Under the pieces are notes generated by a model. It saw nothing but the letters and a program-made list of their open reading frames with translations. It ran no database searches and was not told the origin of the DNA. This document shows positions 43,906-53,216 of a stretch of DNA of 64,000 nucleotides, one piece after another. The translations under genes were made by a program, and so were the position numbers. This stretch comes from Phycisphaerales bacterium. Lineage in GTDB: Bacteria; Planctomycetota; Phycisphaerae; Phycisphaerales; UBA1924. The DNA is taken from positions 434,001 through 498,000 of the forward strand of contig DASPKU010000001.1 in the NCBI GenBank assembly GCA_035627955.1, written 5' to 3'. How positions within the stretch are numbered: position 1 is the first letter of the stretch; each line of letters starts with the position of its first letter.

Positions 43906-45524
43906 TCGCGCCTGCCGAGCGAATGCAAGCAGCCGACGTCATCGCGTCCCGCACCGACGAGTTGTTCCGGCAGCACCTGCATGCACTTCACGTCCGAACT
44001 GACCGATTGTTCGCCTGGCTTCTCGCCACTCAGTGCGCGGCAGGGTTCCTGGGCGCTTTCCTGCTGACTCCAAGGACATGGTCCGGCGCGGATAGCTCCG
44101 TGCATCCGCATGTGTGGGGCGTGCTTCTGATGGGGTCGATCATCACGATCGTGCCCATCCTGCTCACTCGGCTTGCGCCCGGGGCGGCGCTTACAAGGCA
44201 TGTGATCGCGGCATCTCAGGTCAGCTGGTCCGCGCTGTTCATCCACATTACCGGCGGACGCATTGAAACCCACTTCCATGTGTTCGGATCACTCGCGTTC
44301 TTGGCGCTTTATCGGGACTTCCGGGTGACGCTGACAGCGACGGCAGTGGTGGCGATCGACCACCTCGTCCGCGGGCTGTGGTTCCCCCAATCGGTGTTCG
44401 GAATCGTGGATGCGAGCCAATGGCGCTGGCTTGAGCATGCAGCATGGGTGCTGTTCGAGGACGCGATCCTGATCCCCTCATGCCTGCGAGGGCTCAAGGA
44501 CATGCGGTCAATGTCAGAGCGGCAGGCTCAGCTTGAAGCCAGCAACGCCGCGACCGAGGAGGTCGTGCGAGAACGGACGCAGGAGCTGAAGAAGGCCTAT
44601 GAGGATCTGCGTCAGGCTTCGGCCGAGCGCGAGGGGCTCTATGGGCGGCTGGTATCTGCCTCCCGCCGGGCTGGCATGGCAGAGGTTGCGACCGGCGTTC
44701 TTCACAATGTTGGGAATGTGCTCAACAGCGTCAATGTTGCCGCGCATCTGATGGCGCAGCGGCTGCGAGAGAGCGAGATCCAGAATCTCGTCCGAGTTTC
44801 CGAGATCCTTCAGCAGCATCAGGCGGACCTGGGGCAGTTCCTGGAGAAGGACCAGCGTGGCCGGCATGTCCCAACGTTCATCATTGAGGCAGCTCAGTGC
44901 CTGGCGCGGGAACGTGACGAACTGGAGGGCGAACTGCGGTCCATCATGCAGGGGGTCGAGCACGTAAAGCACGTCGTCACGCTTCAGCAGGAGCATGCAA
45001 AGAGTCCGAGCATGATCGATGCGGCACGGCCTCGCGAGGTGGTGGACGCTGCGCTCGAGCTGGTGCGTGAATCGATGATCCGGCATGGCATCGAGGTCGT
45101 CCGCAGCATCGAGACGGATGCGACTTTCGCTCTGGACAAGCATCAGGTGATTCAGATCCTGGTAAACCTGATCACAAACGCGAGGCAGGCGATGAATACG
45201 AGCGCTGTCAAGCGGATCACCATCCATGTGAGCCTCCAGGGCGGCGACGGGAAAGAGGAGGTCCGCTTCAGCGTGCTCGACACCGGCGCCGGGATCGCGC
45301 CCGAGCACCTCACCCGCGTGTTCCAGCACGGATTCACGACCAAGGCGGACGGGCATGGGTTTGGTTTGCATAGCGCCGCAACCGCAGCACAGGCTATGGG
45401 CGGCTCGCTTTCAGCGAACAGCGAGGGGCCGGGGCGGGGCGCTCAGTTTGTGCTCACCCTCCCGGCAGTTCGCACACATGGAGGTCCAGCGGCGTCTGGG
45501 ACCAACGTATGCATCGCATCCTGA
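43902..45524 (+). CDS. Membrane histidine kinase
   Basis: 540 residues from ATG 43902, overlapping the RedB-like stop. Residues about 35-200 contain five to six hydrophobic segments (LFAWLLATQCAAGFLGAFLL, GVLLMGSIITIVPILLTRL, VFGSLAFLALYR, WLEHAAWVLFEDAILIP), a membrane sensor of the MASE kind with an IETHFHVFG motif. A coiled coil leads to H-box GVLHNVGNVLNSVN and the ATPase boxes NLITNARQAM, DTGAGI and GHGFGLHSA. It probably phosphorylates the REC-GGDEF-EAL protein, whose gene overlaps it by 16 bases. Signal unknown. Confidence 0.88.
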   Translation: MIAPAERMQAADVIASRTDELFRQHLHALHVRTDRLFAWLLATQCAAGFLGAFLLTPRTWSGADSSVHPHVWGVLLMGSIITIVPILLTRLAPGAALTRHVIAASQVSWSALFIHITGGRIETHFHVFGSLAFLALYRDFRVTLTATAVVAIDHLVRGLWFPQSVFGIVDASQWRWLEHAAWVLFEDAILIPSCLRGLKDMRSMSERQAQLEASNAATEEVVRERTQELKKAYEDLRQASAEREGLYGRLVSASRRAGMAEVATGVLHNVGNVLNSVNVAAHLMAQRLRESEIQNLVRVSEILQQHQADLGQFLEKDQRGRHVPTFIIEAAQCLARERDELEGELRSIMQGVEHVKHVVTLQQEHAKSPSMIDAARPREVVDAALELVRESMIRHGIEVVRSIETDATFALDKHQVIQILVNLITNARQAMNTSAVKRITIHVSLQGGDGKEEVRFSVLDTGAGIAPEHLTRVFQHGFTTKADGHGFGLHSAATAAQAMGGSLSANSEGPGRGAQFVLTLPAVRTHGGPAASGTNVCIAS

Positions 45525-47383
45525 TCATCGACGACAACCAGGCGATCCACGACGACTTCCGGAAAATCCTGACGCCGAAGCTCGCGTCGTCGAGCCTCGC
45601 TTCCGCGAGGGCGGCACTCTTTGGAGAACCCACCGCTGGCCCGAGCTCCGAGGTCACCTTCGAGGTTCACTCGGCTCTTCAGGGCGAGCTGGGATTCGAG
45701 ATGGTTCGCAAGTCCATCGACGAGAAGAGGCCTTACGCGGTGGCATTCGTGGACATGCGGATGCCCCCTGGCTGGGACGGCCTTCACACGGTCGAGAAGC
45801 TTTGGGGTGTTGATCCTTTGCTGCAGGTGGTGATCTGCAGCGCCTACTCAGACCATTCCTGGGAGCAGATCCGCCAGCGGCTTGGCCTTACGGACCGGCT
45901 GCTGATCCTGAAGAAGCCGTTTGATCCGGCTGAAGTCATGCAGCTCGCATCCGCTCTCTCGGCCAAGTGGCAGTTGAAGCAGCAGGCGTCCGTGAAGTTC
46001 GAAGAGCTCGAGCGGCTGGTGGCCCAGCGGACAGAGGCCCTCGCTGTCGAGGCTGCACGCGATCGGCTCACCGGGCTGCCGAACCGGTCCCAACTCCGTG
46101 AGTTCCTCACGCTCGTGATTGATCGTTTCCGCGATGAAGCGCTGCCCTACGCGGTGCTGTTCCTGGACTTTGATCGTTTCAAGGTAGTCAACGACAGTCT
46201 GGGGCATGAGGCGGGGGACCAACTGCTGGTGGAGATCGCAAGACGGCTCTCAGCGACATTGAAGGACCTGCCGCATCACCATTCCCTGGCCGCGAGACTC
46301 GGAGGTGACGAGTTCGTCGTTGCTGTGCAGGGGCCCCAGGCCGCCGAGCTGGCGGGCTCCGTCGGGGATCTCCTGCTCGTCAGGCTGGGCGAGCCGTACA
46401 TGGCACGCGGCTACAACATCACGACCACGGCCAGTATCGGCATTGCGACGAGCGCGTGCAGGTACGAGACGGCGGATGAGCTACTCCGCGACGCCGATAT
46501 TGCGATGTACCACGCCAAAGCGGCCGGCAAGGCGCGGTGCGTGACATTCGATCAGAAGATGCACCAGCAGCTAAAGGATCGTCTGGCGCTGGAGAGCGAT
46601 CTGCGGGGGGTCACCGAGCGGGGCGAGCTGGCGTTGTACTACCAGCCCATCGTGGAGGTTGAGTCCGGGCGGCTCGAAGGCTTCGAGGCACTTGTACGCT
46701 GGACGCACCCGGTGCGCGGCTTGGTGAGTCCAGCGGAGTTCATCCCGGTGGCGGAGGAGTGTGGCGAAATCCATCGGATCGGGTTGTGGGTTCTCAACAA
46801 TGCCTGCCGGCAGCTGTCGCAGTGGCGGGCCCGCTTCCCGCGGCACGAGAATCTCTGCGTGAGCGTCAACGTGTCGGCCAAGCAGCTCAGCTCGCGGAAC
46901 ATCGTATCCGATGTGGCTCAGGCGCTCGCGTCTGCACAGCTGCCACCCCATGCGCTCGCGATCGAGATCACAGAGAGCGCCGTGATCGAGGACCCCGAGT
47001 TCGCCATCGCTGTGCTTCGATCGCTGTCAAACATGGGCGTCAATATCCACCTCGATGACTTCGGCACCGGGTACACGTCATTTAGTTATCTGCACAAGCT
47101 GCCGCTCAACCGGTTGAAGCTGGACCGGGCGTTCATGAGGAGCGTCAGCGAGCGTCGGGATTACGCGGCCGTGGTTCAGGCGATCGTGTCTCTCGCGCAC
47201 AACCTCGATATTGAGGTGGTTGCCGAGGGTGTGGAGACGATGGAACAGGTTGCGATGCTGCTGGCGATCGACTGCACCTACGCCCAAGGTTACCTGTTCG
47301 GGAGACCCGTGCCATCGCAAGAGGCGGCCACATTAATCAGTGCGGAAAGCCATCGGGTAGTCCGACCTGAGTCTCTTGGATAG
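45509..47383 (+). CDS. REC-GGDEF-EAL protein (cyclic di-GMP turnover)
   Basis: 624 residues. The receiver (IIDDNQAIHDD, aspartate in VAFVDMRMPPG, lysine in ILKKPF) has a longer loop than usual after beta-2. It is followed by a coiled coil, GGDEF with LGGDEF intact at the active site, and EAL with FEALVRW, ITESAVIED and DDFGTGYTS, so both synthesis and breakdown of cyclic di-GMP are possible. Phosphorylation by the upstream membrane kinase would link its signal to this messenger. Its 3' end overlaps the end of the converging pseudogene by 47 bases. Confidence 0.93.
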   Translation: MHRILIIDDNQAIHDDFRKILTPKLASSSLASARAALFGEPTAGPSSEVTFEVHSALQGELGFEMVRKSIDEKRPYAVAFVDMRMPPGWDGLHTVEKLWGVDPLLQVVICSAYSDHSWEQIRQRLGLTDRLLILKKPFDPAEVMQLASALSAKWQLKQQASVKFEELERLVAQRTEALAVEAARDRLTGLPNRSQLREFLTLVIDRFRDEALPYAVLFLDFDRFKVVNDSLGHEAGDQLLVEIARRLSATLKDLPHHHSLAARLGGDEFVVAVQGPQAAELAGSVGDLLLVRLGEPYMARGYNITTTASIGIATSACRYETADELLRDADIAMYHAKAAGKARCVTFDQKMHQQLKDRLALESDLRGVTERGELALYYQPIVEVESGRLEGFEALVRWTHPVRGLVSPAEFIPVAEECGEIHRIGLWVLNNACRQLSQWRARFPRHENLCVSVNVSAKQLSSRNIVSDVAQALASAQLPPHALAIEITESAVIEDPEFAIAVLRSLSNMGVNIHLDDFGTGYTSFSYLHKLPLNRLKLDRAFMRSVSERRDYAAVVQAIVSLAHNLDIEVVAEGVETMEQVAMLLAIDCTYAQGYLFGRPVPSQEAATLISAESHRVVRPESLG

Positions 47384-48620
47384 CACCCGTCGGGCGGCGT
47401 CTAACCGATGGGATGTCGTCCACCATGGCGAACAGCATGTAGTACCCCGCCGGGACGAGGTTGGGCTCGTGTGGGGTGTCGATTTCAGCCGTGGTTCCGT
47501 TCTGGGTTACCGGGAGGACCACCCGCCGCTGAGTGCCTGTATCGACCCAGTGGGTGTGGGCGCCGGTGCTAACGAGCGCGGCGCTGGTGAGGGTGGTTGC
47601 GGGCGCGATGTTTATGGTGACCCCGCGCCCACGCTCCAGGCGCGTCGCCGAGATCGAGGTGATCTGAGGCCGGACCCTTCGGAAGAGGTAGGGCGGCACG
47701 AAGCCCTCGATGTCGGCGCCGGTTGGCCCCACTTGGAACTTGATCCGGGTCCCTCCCGTGGTGATCACCAGCCCGTCGGGGATCAGCAGCGTGACGGCGT
47801 GACACTCACGGAACCAGTTCATGTCGGCCACCCGCCGCCAGCTGACGCCAGCTCCGACCTCGTACAGGTCGCTCCACTTCACCACGCCCAGGGTGTGGGG
47901 CACGCCGGGGTTCGAGCTGCCGGTGTCGCCAGCCGCCACCAGCGTTCCCGTCGGGCAGCTGCACGACCTCCGCCTGGAAGCGGCGCAAGGCGGGGCTGGT
48001 CCCGGCAGACCATTGCTCGGTGGCCGGGTTGTAGATCTCGGACATGGCGGTGTAACCGTTCGTCCCGGCCCGGATTCCCAACGCCACCACGCGCCCGTCG
48101 GCAAGGACCACAATGGAGTGGTCGCTGTGATCGGGGAACCCGCGGCTGGGCTGTGTGAAGTTGCCAGTAGCCCTGAACACGCCCGTGGTCGGGTTATAGA
48201 GCTGCGGGGGAGCACCTCGCCCGTTTGCAGCAGCGCCGTGGGGGTGAACTCGCTGGCATTCAGCGTTCCCGGTGAATGACCATTCCAATGTCCCACCGGC
48301 CGGGGTGGGTCTCGGCCCGAGGGTGAAGTCGCGGGTGACCATTCCGCCCCCCACGGCCACATCCACCTGCTGGTACTCACGCCCGCGCAGGGCGGCACCC
48401 AGGCGATAGGTTCCCGCCGGCAGGTCCGCGACCATAAACGTACCGTCGCCACCGGTCCGGACCTCACAGAAGGTGCTGAGGCCATCATCGAAGGCCGTGA
48501 CGCGGACGCCCGCCAGAGGCATCAGCCCGTTGCGGACAGTCCCCTGGACCGTGCCGCCATGGCCTGACCTGCCAGGCAGACAAGCAGGAGCACCGCAGCG
48601 GAACCCGTGCAGTTCATCAT
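47337..48620 (-). pseudogene. Galactose-oxidase-like secreted protein broken by several frameshifts
   Basis: A good start exists at ATG 48620 with GGAGG upstream and a signal peptide (MMNCTGSAAVLLLVCLAGQA). Coding then changes frame near 48555 to a carboxypeptidase-regulatory-like domain (GVRVTAFDDGLSTFCEVRTG), near 48260 to SEFTPTALLQTGEVLP, near 48210 to kelch strands (LYNPTTGVFRATGNF, HSIVVLADGRVVALG), and near 47950 to the oxidase C-terminal domain (GVVKWSDLY, GGTRIKFQVGP). Four indels exclude a working gene. The dockerin tail present in the copy at 27.7 kb is missing and homology ends near 47404. Confidence 0.8.
47404..47927. repeat. Direct repeat A, copy 2 (galactose-oxidase C-terminal region)
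   Basis: Matches 27889-28420 over its whole length with scattered substitutions and one short deletion; same orientation. Its left end (ACCGATGGGATG) coincides with the point where the protein homology of the two copies stops. Confidence 0.8.
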
Positions 48621-48681
48621 GCACCTCCTGCCCCACTGTACCGACCCTGTCTAGCTCCCAGTGCCTTCCACGCCACCTCGA

Positions 48682-48783
48682 TGATCACCTTGGTCGCATT
48701 CCGGCACAAAGCAGAGGGATTCCGTGGAGGCGATCAGCCCTCCATACATGAGCATCTTCGCTGATCACCTTGGAACAGCGCCT
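48682..48783. repeat. Two TGATCACCTTGG boxes
   Basis: TGATCACCTTGG occurs at about 48682-48693 and 48772-48783, 90 bases apart, in the gap between the pseudogene and a hypothetical gene. They match the GATCACCTT boxes at 1.3 kb. Confidence 0.45.
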
Positions 48784-49547
48784 CACTCCTTCAGGAGGAG
48801 CGATCTCAGCAGCCGAACGGCATGGTCATCCTCCCCGAAGCTGGCAGCGACCGACGCCTGCACGTTGATGACCCACGCGGAGGCGAGTTCCTCAGCATCG
48901 TTTTCGGTCTCCTCCGGCGTCGGTCCCATCTCGCGGAAGTCCATACCATCCTCCGCCGGGCGCGAGCCCTCCTGACACCGAGGTCCGACCGCCATCGCGA
49001 GCACCTTCTCTATGCCCGCGAGGTTCTCGGCCAGGCACTCTTCGGACTTGGCGTAGAGGAGCCTGTTCCCGTCGAAGTACGCCTCGGAGATCCGCCGCAC
49101 CGCCGCCTGGAGGCAGAGCAGCCGCCGTCTGTGCTCGACGGCGCTCGTGAGCCAGAGCTCGAGCTGGTCCTCGGGAGTCTGTTCCTCCCGATTCAAAATG
49201 AGTGCCAGGTGCGCGGAGAGCAGAGCCGTCATGAGGGCGAGTTCCCGCTCCTCCTCCGCGATCTGCACTGAGACCTCGTTGCCGAGCTGCCCGAGGAACT
49301 TCCCCTCCCGCTGCGCCTCACGGATAAGGTGGGTGCGGAGGAGGCGATCGGCGCCGGGGTTCGTCGCCTTAACCGACTCCGCGATCCGGTCCATGAGCGT
49401 GGTGCGGGGGATTCCGGTCTGTGCCATGGCCTGCCCGCTCTCGAGGAATGACCGGTACTTGCTCCGGGATTCCACCACGTCCATGATCACGAGCTGCCTG
49501 GGGCTAAGGTGGCGTTCGACCTTCGAAAGCCTGTTGTCCACGCTCAC
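48783..49547 (-). CDS. Hypothetical protein of mobile-element style
   Basis: 254 residues from ATG 49547, overlapping the stop of the gene upstream (ATGA). It opens with a predicted DNA-binding part (RLSKVERHLSPRQLVIMDVV, IPRTTLMDRIAESVKA) and continues as long helices (HLIREAQREGKFLGQLGNEV, LLSAHLALILNREEQTPEDQ). No catalytic motif. The pair with a small Cys/His protein next to a tRNA attachment site resembles conserved gene pairs at the ends of integrated elements. Family name not known to me. Confidence 0.62.
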   Translation of the reverse strand: MSVDNRLSKVERHLSPRQLVIMDVVESRSKYRSFLESGQAMAQTGIPRTTLMDRIAESVKATNPGADRLLRTHLIREAQREGKFLGQLGNEVSVQIAEEERELALMTALLSAHLALILNREEQTPEDQLELWLTSAVEHRRRLLCLQAAVRRISEAYFDGNRLLYAKSEECLAENLAGIEKVLAMAVGPRCQEGSRPAEDGMDFREMGPTPEETENDAEELASAWVINVQASVAASFGEDDHAVRLLRSLLLKE

Positions 49548-49984
49548 TGCTGACCTCCCTTCCTGGGTGGCAGGAGCGGAACCCTTGACCCGCCCCCGAC
49601 CGGCTCCTGCCGGCCTGTTGCTGATTCCAACGACCTGATCCGTTCCTCCAGTTCACTGACCTCCATCGAGCGGAGGAGCACGCCCGCGAGGTATCCGATA
49701 GTGCTGGCGATCTTGGGATCCAGTGCCCCTTTCCGAACGCGATTGATGGTGTCCGCAAGCAGCGGCGGGACGTCCCGGGGTCCGGCCAGGCGCAGATCCT
49801 GCACCTCAGGAGGCACAACCGTCCGCGGGGTGGCCCGCTGCCGCCCACCCTCGGCCTTCGCCTCGCGCTGGGCGCTCGCGGCGGCCGGGTCATGGAAGAG
49901 GCAGTAGGCCGATCCTGAGCGTGCCTGGCCGCCGCACGGGGACCCATCGCTCTTCACTGCTGCACAGGCTCGCCGGGCACTCAT
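49544..49984 (-). CDS. Small zinc-binding-like protein (C...C...C..HDP)
   Basis: 146 residues from ATG 49984. The N-terminus has CAAVKSDGSPCGGQARSGSA then YCLFHDPA, a C-x9-C-x9-C-x2-H pattern common in small element-borne proteins and likely to bind one zinc ion. The rest is helical (LLADTINRVRKGALDPKIAS, SMEVSELEERIRSLES) with a coiled segment. Coupled by a four-base overlap to the next gene. It starts about 230 bases from the tRNA fragment. Role unknown. Confidence 0.7.
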   Translation of the reverse strand: MSARRACAAVKSDGSPCGGQARSGSAYCLFHDPAAASAQREAKAEGGRQRATPRTVVPPEVQDLRLAGPRDVPPLLADTINRVRKGALDPKIASTIGYLAGVLLRSMEVSELEERIRSLESATGRQEPVGGGSRVPLLPPRKGGQQ

Positions 49985-50210
49985 CGGCGACCTCCAGCCC
50001 TGCTAGCAGGAGGGTGGGAGGGGGGCTGCACACACCCCGTGCCGGTGACAATCCGGGTGATCGCAGTCCGGAGAACTTCGGGGAGCGACGGCCAAGCCTC
50101 CACCACCGCCGCGAGCCGGGGATCCTGAGCAGGGCGAACCCCCCCTTCCCGACACTGCGGGCTCTGGTGCGGGCAGTTGGCACTGGATGCTGTGATTCCA
50201 GTGTTTCCCC

Positions 50211-50257
50211 GCTGACTCTTAATCAGCGGGTCGAAGGTTCGAGTCCTTCGGGGGGCA
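50211..50257 (+). other. 3' half of tRNA-Lys(CTT), probable attachment site (attR)
   Basis: GCTGA-CTCTTAA-TCAGC is an anticodon arm with anticodon CTT; then variable loop GGGTC, T arm GAAGG-TTCGAGT-CCTTC, acceptor strand GGGGGGC and discriminator A. No D arm and no GCCCCCC partner strand occur in the bases upstream, so only the 3' half is present. Integrases often use this half as crossover site, restoring the full tRNA at one end and leaving this copy at the other. Confidence 0.8.
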
Positions 50258-50290
50258 CTTCTTCATCGCTCAATCTGGCTGTTCCCACGC

Positions 50291-50325
50291 CACCGAGATG
50301 CCTTCATCTCGGTGTCTTCGTTTTT
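50291..50325 (+). terminator. Intrinsic terminator after the tRNA fragment
   Basis: CACCGAGATG, loop CCTT, CATCTCGGTG: a perfect 10-bp stem followed by TCTTCGTTTTT. It would have ended the original tRNA transcript, which marks the right side as the original chromosome. Confidence 0.75.
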
Positions 50326-50385
50326 GGTCCATCACGCGACCATCTCTCGACCCATTCACCAAGGTCCCGTGGCCCCCAGCGGTTC

Positions 50386-52752
50386 TTAGCAGTTCCCCCC
50401 TCCAAGCACGCGGAAGAAAGACTCGATGTCCTGATCGGTGCCGATGTCGCCGTCCCCATTGAAGTCCGCCCCACCGCTGAAGCACGACTGGCAGCAGTGG
50501 CCCCCCAGGCACGCAAAAAAGGCCTCAATGTCCTGGTCGGTCCCGAAGTCCCCATCCCCGTTGAAGTCGCTTGTTCCGCAGCAGGGCCCGCCGAAGCTGT
50601 AACGCGCGAAATAGGCCGAAACACTGCCTCCCGCGGCAGTGAAGTAACCCCCTGCCACCAGGTCGCCGCTTGGAAGTACCGCGAGCGCCCGCACGGTGCC
50701 ATCAGTCCCGCCCAGCGCGGACCATGCGGTCCCGTTCCATCGTGCGATGTACCTGGCCTCTACGCCCCCGGCGCTGGTGAAGTACCCACCCACCACAAGG
50801 TCGCCGCTCGGAAGCACCGCGATCGCATACACGCTCGGCGCATAGATGCCCTCGATGCTCATCCCCGTGCCCAGCGGAGACCACGAACTGCCATCCCAGC
50901 GCGCGATGGAGTTAGCCGCGACGCCCCCGGCGGTGGTGAAGTGCCCACCCACGATCAACTCGCCGCTCGACAACACCGCCAGCGCGTTCACTGTTGCATT
51001 GGTCCCACCTACCCCGGTGCCCAGCGGGGACCACGAGTTGCCGTTCCACCGCGCGATGCCGTTAGCCGCGACGCCCCCAGCGGTCGTGAACTGCCCTCCC
51101 GCGATGATGTCGCCGCCCGGCAACACCGCAACGGCGCGCACAGGGCGGTTCACCCCCGCGCCGAGTGATGACCACGAGCTCCCATTCCACCGCGCAATGT
51201 AGTTGACCGCGGCGCCCCCGGCAGTCGTGAAGTCCCCGCCCGCAACAAGGCCGCCCCCGGGGTGCACCGCCAGCGCGGACACGCTGAGGTTCAAGCCCGC
51301 GCCGAAGGACGACCACTCAGTGCCGTTCCACCGCGCGATATAGGGAGCCCCCACCCCACCGGCTGTGAAGAAGTGCCCTCCCACTGCGAGATCACCCCCC
51401 GGGAGGACCGCAAGCGCGTACACATCATTGGCCAGTCCAGACCCCAGCCCCATCCACGAGGACCCGTTCCACCGCGCGATGCGGTCGGTCCCCACGCCCC
51501 CAGCACCTGTAAACTGCCCTCCAGCAACAACGTCGCCGTCCGGCATCAATGCAATCGCCGAAATGTGCGCGTTCAACCCCGGTGGCCCCACAGGCGACCA
51601 GGCTGTCTCGTCCCACCGCGCAATGTTGCTGATCGGCGCGCCGTTGGCACTGGTGAAACTGAAGTCCCCGACCACCATCAAGTCGCCCCCGGGAGGAACC
51701 GCGATCGCGTTCACTTCCACGTACGAACGCACGTTGCCGCTGCCTGATGGATGCAATCCAGTGCTCAGAGGTGACCACGCGGCCCCATTCCAACGTGCAA
51801 TGCAGCGAGCAGACACGCCACCCACGTTGAAGAAGACGCCGCCCGCGATGACGTCCCCGTTCGGCAGTGCCGCGAGGGCGGTCACCCCCCCATCCATTTC
51901 CCCGCCCATCGCCGACCAGGAGGTGCCGTTCCAGCGCGCGATGTACCGCGCCGGCACGCCCCCCGCACTCGTGAAGTTCCCAGCTGCCACCACACCACCG
52001 CCCGGAAGCGCGGCCAGTGCATACACGGACGGGTTCGACCCGCCCACTCCCGTGCTCAATGGGCTCCACGCGTTGCCGTCCCACCGGGCGATGCGGTTGC
52101 ACGACACACCTCCTGCGTTCGTGAAATCACCACCCGCCACCACCTCGCCGTTCGCCAGGACACAGACCTCGCGCACCGCCGCGTTCATACCGGTTCCGAA
52201 GGTGGACCAACCGGCCCCATCCCACCGTGCGATGCGGTTACAGGTAACGTCACCCGCCGAAATGAACGGGCCTGCCGCTACTACATCACCGCTCGGCAAC
52301 ACGGCGAGCGACCACACATTGTCCGACACCCCAGTGCCCATCGCAGACCATGCGGCGCCATCCCAGCGGGCGATGCGGTTACAACTCACACCGCCCGCAC
52401 TGGTAAACACTCCGGCGGCCACCAGTTCGCCGCTCGGCAGGGCCGCGAGCGCGTACACGATGTCGTTGACCCCCGTCCCGAGCGCCGACCACTGCGCCGT
52501 CGCCGGGTCATACGCCGCGATGTTGCTGACCTGCACGTTGCCGGCCAGCGTGAAGAGGCCTCCAACCGCGAGCACGGGCGTGCGAGGCCCGGGGCCGTCA
52601 GGATCCCACATCACCGCCGCCTTGACCGCACCCGAGACGCCAGGCACACCCTCTCCCGAGAGCCAACCCGGCGCAGGGCACTGTCCTGCGACGGGCGTGC
52701 CCCTGAGCGCTAGAACAATCAAGGCCCCGACGACAGCTCTGAACATCCTCAT
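50386..52752 (-). CDS. Secreted beta-propeller repeat protein with GC-type dockerin tail
   Basis: 788 residues from ATG 52752 with AGGAG six bases upstream, giving a signal peptide (MRMFRAVVGALIVLALRGTP). About thirteen repeats of 45-50 residues follow the pattern ALAVLPSGDLVVGGHF, TTAGGV, IARWDGSSWSPLGTG, as in multi-bladed propellers. The C-terminus has DFNGDGDFGTDQDIEAFF and DFNGDGDIGTDQDIESFF, ending GGGNC like the protein at 11.5 kb. It is expected to be exported and sorted by this tail, perhaps as a surface binding protein. Ligand unknown. Confidence 0.9.
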   Translation of the reverse strand: MRMFRAVVGALIVLALRGTPVAGQCPAPGWLSGEGVPGVSGAVKAAVMWDPDGPGPRTPVLAVGGLFTLAGNVQVSNIAAYDPATAQWSALGTGVNDIVYALAALPSGELVAAGVFTSAGGVSCNRIARWDGAAWSAMGTGVSDNVWSLAVLPSGDVVAAGPFISAGDVTCNRIARWDGAGWSTFGTGMNAAVREVCVLANGEVVAGGDFTNAGGVSCNRIARWDGNAWSPLSTGVGGSNPSVYALAALPGGGVVAAGNFTSAGGVPARYIARWNGTSWSAMGGEMDGGVTALAALPNGDVIAGGVFFNVGGVSARCIARWNGAAWSPLSTGLHPSGSGNVRSYVEVNAIAVPPGGDLMVVGDFSFTSANGAPISNIARWDETAWSPVGPPGLNAHISAIALMPDGDVVAGGQFTGAGGVGTDRIARWNGSSWMGLGSGLANDVYALAVLPGGDLAVGGHFFTAGGVGAPYIARWNGTEWSSFGAGLNLSVSALAVHPGGGLVAGGDFTTAGGAAVNYIARWNGSSWSSLGAGVNRPVRAVAVLPGGDIIAGGQFTTAGGVAANGIARWNGNSWSPLGTGVGGTNATVNALAVLSSGELIVGGHFTTAGGVAANSIARWDGSSWSPLGTGMSIEGIYAPSVYAIAVLPSGDLVVGGYFTSAGGVEARYIARWNGTAWSALGGTDGTVRALAVLPSGDLVAGGYFTAAGGSVSAYFARYSFGGPCCGTSDFNGDGDFGTDQDIEAFFACLGGHCCQSCFSGGADFNGDGDIGTDQDIESFFRVLGGGNC

Positions 52753-53216
52753 CAGGGCTCCTCTGCAAGGTGGCGCACAGCACCGCAACCACGGTTCTAC
52801 CGGCAACATCCCATCAGGCTGCAATCAAAACACGCGTGCTCATTGCTCGTGGGCTGCTCAGCCGTCATTACGAGGGCGATGGTTCGCAAGGCCCCCATGA
52901 CTCCCATGAGTCCGAACCGCCCCACCCCACGTCAGCCCACAAATCACAGCCCCAACCCCCACCCGCGCGCAACTCCCCTCCACCTTTGCGCGTCAAACCG
53001 CGCAAACACCCCCCACCACAACCCCCTTTCCTCCCACGACTTCCGCGCGCAAATCCACGTTTGTGCGCACAACCCAGCCCGCCCCAACCCAAATCTTCCA
53101 ACTTCTACAAATTCTTTTCTCTCGGCAATCACAGCCCCGATCCCACCTCACCCCCGTGCGCAAGTCTTCAACGCGCGCACAAACGTGACCCACGGCCCCT
53201 GGGGTAGAGGCCCACC
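52753..53216. other. C-rich, G-poor intergenic region with GCGCAAA-type boxes
   Basis: From about 52918 to 53190 the + strand is strongly C/A-rich and nearly free of G except in repeated GCGCAAA/TTTGCGC-like boxes, including the perfect palindrome TTGTGCGCACAA at 53061-53072. No gene is seen. Confidence 0.6.

Larger units (their letters stand above)
49985..50385. other. Gene-free junction holding a tRNA fragment and terminator
   Basis: No credible protein gene. It holds the 3' half of a tRNA gene (50211-50257) and an intrinsic terminator (50291-50325), described separately. Confidence 0.6.

Noticed and set aside
47337-48620. Two overlapping intact genes instead of one pseudogene
   Set aside because: The signal peptide, regulatory-like domain, kelch strands and C-terminal domain of one protein family are spread over several frames in correct order, which means frameshifts.
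50138-50257. Possible full tRNA using the CCCCCCC stretch near 50140 as 5' acceptor strand
   Set aside because: The distance is 71 bases to the anticodon arm instead of about 26, and there is no D arm; only a 3' half is supported.
51365-52900. 511-residue forward ORF
   Set aside because: Antisense to the propeller repeats; its periodic sequence only reflects the repeats of the true gene.
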